A DNA stretch of 64,000 nt from Hydractinia symbiolongicarpus. Lineage: Eukaryota; Cnidaria; Hydrozoa; Anthoathecata; Hydractiniidae. Below the pieces are notes generated by a model. It worked only from the letters and a program-made list of their open reading frames with translations. It was not told the DNA's origin and did no database searches. Within the stretch, counting starts at the first letter, position 1. The number at the start of each line of letters is the position of its first letter. The stretch is taken from positions 3,534,001 to 3,598,000 of the forward strand of contig NC_079885.1 in the NCBI RefSeq assembly GCF_029227915.1, given 5' to 3'. Of this stretch, positions 56,557 through 64,000 are shown piece by piece. Both the position numbers and the translations under genes were made by a program.

Positions 56557-59302
56557 TTGAACTGATTTTAGACTTTGACTTTATAAATGTGATAAATGAG
56601 ACAATTGGACTCCAAGAAATAACATTCTTCTTAATTTGACATGATTGCTGGAACTCAGCAATTACACTGGGCGCTGTGGTGGCGCTTCATTAAAAAATTT
56701 TGATAAATAAGTCATTTTTTACTGTGGGACCAATCCTAGCCGTTAGTGCGCGCTGAAGAAATAGAGACAGTTTCCCAAATTTTATTTCATTGACTTTCTA
56801 ACGGTATCAATCCGTTTGAGTTACAACGGTTCCGTCACATACTCGTACCAAAATGTGTTCAGCGATATTTTTCTGACATTACTACGTTGCATGGCTTTTA
56901 ACAGTGAAACGATTGACTGTGGGACATAATTGAACTGACTTTAGACTTTGACTTTATGAATGTGATAAATGAGACAATTTGGCTGCAAGAAATAATATTC
57001 CTCTTAGTTTGACATGATTGCTGAAACTCAGCGATTACACTAGGCGCTGTGGTAGCGTTTCAATTAAAAATTTAGATAAATAATTCATTTTTTACTGTGG
57101 GACCAATCCTAGCCGTTAGTGCGCGCTGAAGAAATAGAGACAGTTTCAAAAACTACATTTCATTGAGTTTCTAACAGTATCCGTCTTTTTGAGGTACAAC
57201 GGTTGCGTCACATACTCGTACCAAAATGTATTCGGCGATGTGTTTCTGACATTACCAGGTTGCATGGCTTTTAACAGTGAAACGATTGACTGTGGGACTT
57301 AATTGAACTGGTTTTAGACTTTGACCTTATAAATGTGATAAATGAGACCATTGGACTCCAATAAATAACATTCTTCTTAATTTGACATGATTCCTGAATC
57401 TCAGCAATTACACTGGGCGCTGTGGTAGCGCTTCATTAAAAAGTTTAGATAAATAAGTCATTTTTTACTCTGGGACCAATCCTAGCCGTTAGTGCGCGCT
57501 GAAGAAATAGAAACAGTTTCAAAAACTACATTTCATTGAGTTTCTAACGGCATCCGTCCGTTTGAAGTACAACGGTTGCGCCACATATTTCTACCAACAT
57601 ATATTCTGCGATATGTTTCTGACATTACTAGGTTGCATCGCTTTAACAGTGAAACGATTGACTGTGGGCTTTAATTGAACTGATTTTAGACTTTTACCCT
57701 ATATATGGGATAAATGACACAATTGGACTGCAAGCAATATCATTCTTCCTAATTTGACATGATTGCCGGAACTCAGCAATTACACTGGACGCTGCGGTAG
57801 CTCTTATTAAAAGATTTAGATAAATAAGTGATTCTGTACTGTTGGACTAATCGTAGCCGTTAGTGCGCGCTGAAAAAAAGAGACAGTTTCAAAAATTATA
57901 TTTCATTGACTTTCTAACGGTACCTGCCCGTTTGAGTTACAACGGTTCCGTCACATATTCGTACCGACATGTATTTAGCGATATGTTTCTGATAATACCA
58001 GGTTGCATCGTTTTTAACAGTGAAACAATTGACTGCGGGACCTAATTGAACTGATTTTAGACTTTGACTTTATAAATGTGATAAATGAGACAATTGGACT
58101 CCAAGAAATAATATTCCTCTTAGTTTGACATGATTGCTGAAACTCAGCGATTACACTGGGCGCTGTGGTAGCGTTTCAATTAAAAATTTAGATAAATAAG
58201 TCATTTTTTACTGTGGGACCAATCCTAGCGGTTAGTTCGCACTGGAAAAATAGACACAGTTCCAAAAATTACATTTCATTAAGTTTCTAACAGTATCCGT
58301 CCGTTTGAGGTACAAGGGTTGCGTCACATATTCGTACCAACATGTATTTAGCGATATGTTTCTGACATTACTAGGTTGCATCGCTTTAACAGTGAAACGA
58401 TTGACTGTGGGCTTTAATTGAACTGATTTTAGACTTTTACCCTATATATGGGATAAATGACACAATTGGACTGCAAGTAATATCATTCTTCCTAATTTGA
58501 CATGATTGCCGGAACTCAGCAATTACACTGGACGCTGCGGTAGCTCTTATTAAAAGATTTAGATAAATAAGTGATTCTGTACTGTTGGACTAATCGTAGC
58601 CGTTAGTGCGCGCTGAAAAAAAGAGACAGTTTCAAAAATTATATTTCATTGACTTTCTAACGGTACCAGCCCGTTTGAGTTACAACGGTTCCGTCACATA
58701 TTCGTACCGACATGTATTTAGCGATATGTTTCTGATATTACTAGGTTGCATCGCTTTTAACAGTGAAACAATTGACTGTGGGACCTAATTGAACTGATTT
58801 TAGACTTTGACTTTATAAATGTGATAAATGAGACAATTGGACTCCAAGAAATAACATTCTTCTCAGTTTTACATGATTGCTGAAACTCAGTGAATACACT
58901 GGGCGCTGTGGTAGCGTTTCAAATAAAAATTTAGATAAATTGGTCATTTTTTACTGTGGGACCTATCCTAGCCGTTAGTGCGCGCTGAAGAAATAGAGAC
59001 AGTTTCAAAAACTACATTTCATTGAGTTTCTAACGGTATCCGTCCTTTTGAAATACAACGGTTGCGTCACATATTTCTACCAACATATATTCTGCGATAT
59101 GTTTCTGACATTACTAGGTTGCATCGCTTTTAACAGTGAAACGATTGACTATGGGACTTAATTGAAGTGATTTTGGACTGTGACCTTATAAATGGATAAA
59201 TGAGACAATTGAACTCCAAGAAATAATATTCTTCTTAATTTGACTTGATTGCTGGAACTCAGCGATTACACTAGGCGCTGTGGTAGCACTTTATTTAACA
59301 AT

Positions 59303-59364
59303 GTAGATAAATAAGTCATTTTTTAATGTGGGGTCCCAAATTAAAAATTGACTTATTTATCTAC
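59303..59364. repeat. inverted duplication in a satellite monomer (copy 2)
   Basis: Same structure as 19249-19310, 40,054 bp away. The right arm here reads gacttatttatctac, a near-perfect inverse of the left arm. Confidence 0.85.
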
Positions 59365-62300
59365 AAATCTAGCAGTTAGCGCGCTCTGAAGAAATAGAGA
59401 CAGTTTCAAAAACAACATTTCATTGACTTTCTAATGGTGTCAATCCGTTTGAGTGACAACGGTTGCGTCACATATTCGCACCAACATGTATTTAACTTAA
59501 ATTTAGTGATATTTTTCCGACATTACTAAGTTACATCGCTTTTAACAGTGAAACGATTGACTCTGGGACTTAATTGAAGTAACTTTGGACTGTGACGTTA
59601 AAAATGTGATAAGTGAGCCAACTGGACCCCAGGGAAATATCAATATTCTTAATTTGACATGATTGCCGGAACTCAGCGATTACACTAGGCGATGTGGTAG
59701 CGCTTCATTTAAAAATTTAGATAAATAAGTCATTTTGAACTGTGGGACCAATCCTAACCGTTAACGCGCGCTGAAGAAGTAGAGACAGCTTCAAAAACAA
59801 GATTTCAATGACTTTCTAACGGTATCAGTCCGTTTGAGTTACAACGGTTGCGTCACATGTTCGGACCAACATGCATATAGTGATTTTTTCCCGATATTAC
59901 TAAGATGCGTCGCTTTTAACAGTGAAAGGAGTGACTCTGGGACTTAATTGAACTGATTCTGAACTGTGACCTTATAAATGTGATAAATGAGCCAGTTTGT
60001 CTGCAAGAAATAACATTCTTCCTAATTTGACATGATTGCTGGAACTTAGCGATTACACTGGCATTGTGGTAGCGTTTTATTTAAAAATTAAGATGAATAA
60101 GTCATTTTTTACTGTGGGACCAATCCTAGACGTTAGTTCGCGCTGAAGAAATAGAGACAGTTTCAAAAACTACATTTCATTGACTTTCTAATGGTGTCAA
60201 TCCGTTTGAATTACAACGGGTGCGTCACATATTCGTACCAACATGTATTTAGTGATTTTTTTTCCGATATTACTAAGTTGTATCGCTTTTAACAGTGAAA
60301 CGATTGACTGTGGGACTTAATTGAACTGATTCTGGACTGTGACCTTATAAATGCGATAAATGAGCCAATTGGACTCCAAGGAATAACATTCTTCTTAATT
60401 CGACATGATTGCTGGAACTCAGCGAGTACACTAGGCGATGTGGTAGCGTTTCATTTAAAAATTTAGATAAATAAGTCATTTTGAACTGTGGGACCAATCC
60501 TAACCGTTAACGCGCGCTGAAGAAGTAGAGACAGTTTCAAAAACAAGATTTCAATGACTTTCTAACGGTATCAGTCCGTTTGAGTTACAACGGTTGCGTC
60601 ACATGTTCGGACCAACATGCATATAGTGATTTTTTCCCGATATTACTAAGATACGTCGCTTTTAACAGTGAAAGGAGTGACTCTGGGACTTAATTGAACT
60701 GATTCTGAACTGTGACCTTATAAATGTGATAAATGAGCCAGTTTGACTGCAAGAAATAACATTCTTCCTAATTTGACATGATTGCTGGAACTTAGCGATT
60801 ACACTGGCATTGTGGTAGCGTTTTATTTAAAAATTAAGATGAATAAGTCATTTTTTACTGTGGGACCAATCCTAGCCGTTAGTTCGCGCTGAAGAAATAG
60901 AGACAGTTTCAAAAACTACATTTCATTGACTTTCTAATGGTGTCAATCCGTTTGAATTACAACGGGTGCGTCACATATTCGTACCAACATGTATTTAGTG
61001 ATTTTTTTTCCGATATTACTAAGTTGTATCGCTTTTAACAGTGAAACGATTGACTGTGGGACTTAATTGAACTGATTCTGGACTGTGACCTTATAAATGC
61101 GATAAATGAGCCAATTGGACTCCAAGGAATAACATTCTTCTTAATTCGACATGATTGCTGGAATTCAGCGAGTACACTAGGCGATGTGGTAGCGTTTCAT
61201 TTAAAAATTTAGATGAATAAGGCATGTTGTACTGTGGGACCAGTCCTAGCCGCTATCGCGCGCTGAAGAAGTAGAGACAGCTTCAAAATCTACATTTCAA
61301 TGACTTTCTAACGGTGTCAATCCGTTTTAGTTACAACAGTTTCGTCACATATTCGTACCAACATGTATTTAGTGATTTTCTACTGATATTACTAAGTTTT
61401 GGCGCTTTTAACAGTGAAACGCTTCACTATAGGACTTAATTGAACTTCTTAATTTGACATGATTGCTGGAACTCTGCGATTGCACTGGGCGCTGTGGTAG
61501 CGTTTTATTTAAAACTGAAGATGAATAAGTCATTTTTACTGTGGGACCAATCCTAGCCGTTAGTTCGCCCTGAAGAAATAGAGACGGTTTCAAAAACTAC
61601 ATTTCATTGACTTTCTAACGGTGTCAAACCGTTTGAGTTACAACAGTTAAGTCAAATATTCGTACCAACATGTATTTAGTGATTTTTTTCTGATATTACT
61701 ATGTTGTATCGGTTTTAACAGTGAAATGATAGACTGTGGGACTCAATTGAACTGACTTTGGACTGTGGTCTTATAAATGCGATAAATGAGCCAATTGGAC
61801 TCCGAGAAACAACATTCTTCTTAACTTGACATGATTGCTGGAACTCAGCGATTACACTGGGCGCTGTGATAACACTTTATTTAAAAAGGTAGATAAATAA
61901 GTCATTTTTTACTGTTTGACCAATCCTAGCCGTTAGCTCGCGCTGAAAAAATAGCGAAAGATTCAAAAACTACATTTCATTGACTTTTTAACTGTATCAG
62001 TCAGTTTGAGTTCCAACGGTTGCGTCACATATTCGTACCAACATGTGTTTAGCGATATGTTTCTGATACTACTAAGTTGCATCGCTTTAAACAGTGAAAC
62101 ATTTGACTGTGGGACTTCATTGAACTGATTTTAGACTTTCAACATATATATCTGAAAAATGAGACAATTGTACTCCAAGGAATCACAATCTTTTTAATTT
62201 GACATGATTGCTTGAACTCAACAATTACACTGGGCGCTGTGATAGCGCTTTAATAAAAAATGTAGATAAAAAAGTCATTTTTTATTGTTGGACCAATCCT

Positions 62301-62634
62301 AACCGTTAGCGCGCGCTGAAGAAATAGAGACAGTTTGAAAAATTACATTTCATTGGCTTTCTAACAATATCCGTCCGTTTGAGATACAACGGTAACGTCA
62401 CATATTCGTACCAACATATATTTAGCGATGTGTTCTTGATATTACTAGGTTGCATCGCTTTTAACAGTGAAACATTTGACTGTGGGACTTTATTGAACTG
62501 ATTTTAGACTTTCAACATATAAATCTGCAAAATGAGACAATTGGACTCCAAGAAATAACATTCTTCTTAATTTGACATGATTGCTTGGACTCAACGATTA
62601 CACTGGGCGCTGTGATAGCGCTTTATTTAACAAT

Positions 62635-62696
62635 GTAGATAAATAAGTCATTTTTTAATGTGGGGTCCCAAATTAAAAATTGACTTATTTATCTAC
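62635..62696. repeat. inverted duplication in a satellite monomer (copy 3)
   Basis: Third copy, 3,332 bp from copy 2 and matching it closely. Confidence 0.85.
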
Positions 62697-64000
62697 AAAT
62701 CTAGCAGTTAGCGCGCTCTGAAGAAATAGAGACAGTTTCAAAAACAACATTTCATTGACTTTCTAATGGTGTCAATCCGTTTGAGTGACAACGGTTGCGT
62801 CACATATTCGCACCAACATGTATTTAACTTAAATTTAGTGATATTTTTCCGACATTACTAAGTTACATCGCTTTTAACAGTGAAACGATTGACTCTGGGA
62901 CTTAATTGAAGTAACTTTGGACTGTGACGTTAAAAATGTGATAAGTGAGCCAACTGGACCCAAGGGAAATATCAATATTCTTAATTTGACATGATTGCCG
63001 GAACTCAGCGATTACACTAGGCGATGTGGTAGCGCTTCATTTAAAAATTTAGATAAATAAGTCATTTTGAACTGCAAGACCAATCCTAGCCGTTAGTTCG
63101 CGCTGAAGAAATAGAGACAGTTTCAAAAACTACATTTCATTGACTTTCTAATGGTGTCAATCCGTTTGAGTTACAACGGTTGCGTCACATATTCGTACCA
63201 ACATGTATTTAGTGATTTTGTTTCCGATATTACTAAGTTGTATCGCTTTTAACAGTGAAACGATTGACTGTGGGACTTAATTGAACTGATTCTGGACTGT
63301 GACCTTATAAATGCGATAAATGAACCAATTGGACTCCAAGGAATAACATTCTTCCTAATTTGACATGATTGCTGGAACTTAGCGATTACACTGGCATTGT
63401 GGTAGCGTTTTATTTAAAAATTAAGATGAATAAGTCATTTTTTACTGTGGGACCAATCCTAGCCGTTAGTTCGCGCTGAAGAAATAGAGACAGTTTCAAA
63501 AACTACATTTCATTGACTTTCTAATGGTGTCAATCCGTTTGAATTACAACGGGTGCGTCACATATTCGTACCAACATGTATTTAGTGATTTTTTTTCCGA
63601 TATTACTAAGTTGTATCGCTTTTAACAGTGAAACGATTGACTGTGGGACTTAATTGAACTGATTCTGGACTGTGACCTTATAAATGCGATAAATGAGCCA
63701 ATTGGACTCCAAGGAATAACATTCTTCTTAATTCGACATGATTGCTGGAATTCAGCGAGTACACTATGTTCTGTGGTAGCGCATTATTTAAAAAATTAGA
63801 TAAATAAGTCTTTGCTTACTGTGGGACCAATCCTGGCGTTTAGCACGCGCTGAAGAAATAGAGACATTCACAAAAACTACATTTCATCGACTTTATGGCG
63901 GTATCAATCCATTTGAGTTACAACGGTTGCGTCACATATTCGTACCAACGTGTATTTAGTAATATTTTTTCGATATTACTAAGTTACATCGCATTTAACA

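Larger units (their letters stand above)
18791..64000. repeat. satellite array, right flank (~372-bp monomers)
   Basis: More than 45 kb of tandem monomers with typical spacing of 372-373 bp (gagaca at 32130, 32502, 32875). Monomer blocks include gagacagtttcaaaaactaca, ccgtccgtttgaagtacaacgg, ttgcgtcacatattcgtacc, ttactaggttgcatcg, cattcttcttaatttgacatg and gggcgctgtggtagcgctt. The last contains a GCGCT/AGCGC hairpin with a 5-nt loop. No gene, tRNA or transposon was seen. The 60-71-residue open frames recurring here are identical or near-identical because the repeats are. The array runs off the end of the window. Confidence 0.96.
59147..64000. repeat. diverged satellite block, right border of core
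   Basis: Monomers return to the diverged type of the left border. 59147 onward parallels 19093 onward in the same orientation, and a unique shortened monomer (gacttaattgaacttcttaatttgac) near 21755 reappears near 61435. Confidence 0.8.

Noticed and set aside
18791-64000. Many recurrent 60-71-residue open frames on both strands in the satellite
   Set aside because: They recur only because the monomers are repeated, have no start context or domain, and are broken in most other monomers.
18791-64000. Possible CRISPR array
   Set aside because: Repeats are ~372 bp and contiguous with no unique spacers, in eukaryotic DNA; this is a satellite.
18791-64000. CENP-B-box-like phrase ttcgtaccaacatg in each monomer
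   Set aside because: It matches the TTCGnnnnA part but not the required CGGG end, so it is not a CENP-B box by consensus.

Overview
The window is eukaryotic, almost certainly metazoan, DNA. It has two components. The first is a very long array of a ~372-bp AT-rich satellite (1-1689 and 18786-64000). The second is one complete but decayed Polinton/Maverick element of 17,096 bp (1690-18785) inserted in that satellite. The element type is identified by long terminal inverted repeats, a 5-bp target-site duplication, a protein-primed family B DNA polymerase, a retrovirus-like DD35E integrase, an FtsK/HerA-type packaging ATPase, and remnants of major and minor capsid proteins. The host is not identifiable from the satellite. 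The gene set feels closest to Polintons of marine invertebrates such as cnidarians, which is a low-confidence impression.

Polinton layout, left to right: left TIR; a small membrane protein, a Cys-rich zinc protein and a SAP-like protein (+); a two-segment membrane protein with late-domain-like motifs and a penton-like minor capsid protein (-); a conserved virion-type protein with a C-terminal membrane anchor (+); a coiled-coil/membrane protein in two overlapping frames (-); a 5'-truncated major capsid protein, a small membrane protein and the integrase (+); two tandem BRO-N genes, a 60-aa gene, the packaging ATPase, two small genes, a Fic-domain pseudogene, a candidate myristoylated protein, an unknown conserved gene and the DNA polymerase (all -); right TIR. 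Together these are replication (polymerase), integration, virion morphogenesis (capsids, ATPase) and probable accessory genes (BRO, Fic). I saw no adenain-like protease.

The copy is dead but recognisable. At least six genes or gene parts carry single in-frame stops with the frame otherwise kept, and about eight frameshifts or indels occur (one is a 23-bp tandem duplication). The TIRs differ by roughly 6% by eye. Two regulatory patterns stand out. Most start codons follow directly on an AATAAATG or TATAAGAAAGATG-type motif. Perfect or near-perfect hairpins sit at all three convergent gene junctions and at several other gene ends.

The satellite right of the element has diverged monomers at 18.8-23 kb and 59.1-64 kb. 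Between them is a homogenised core with nested higher-order repeats (direct periods 3,997, 4,631, 6,486, 8,301 and 9,046 bp and smaller). It also contains 161-bp deleted monomers and a recurrent inverted duplication. Small reading frames in the satellite are repeat by-products, not genes.
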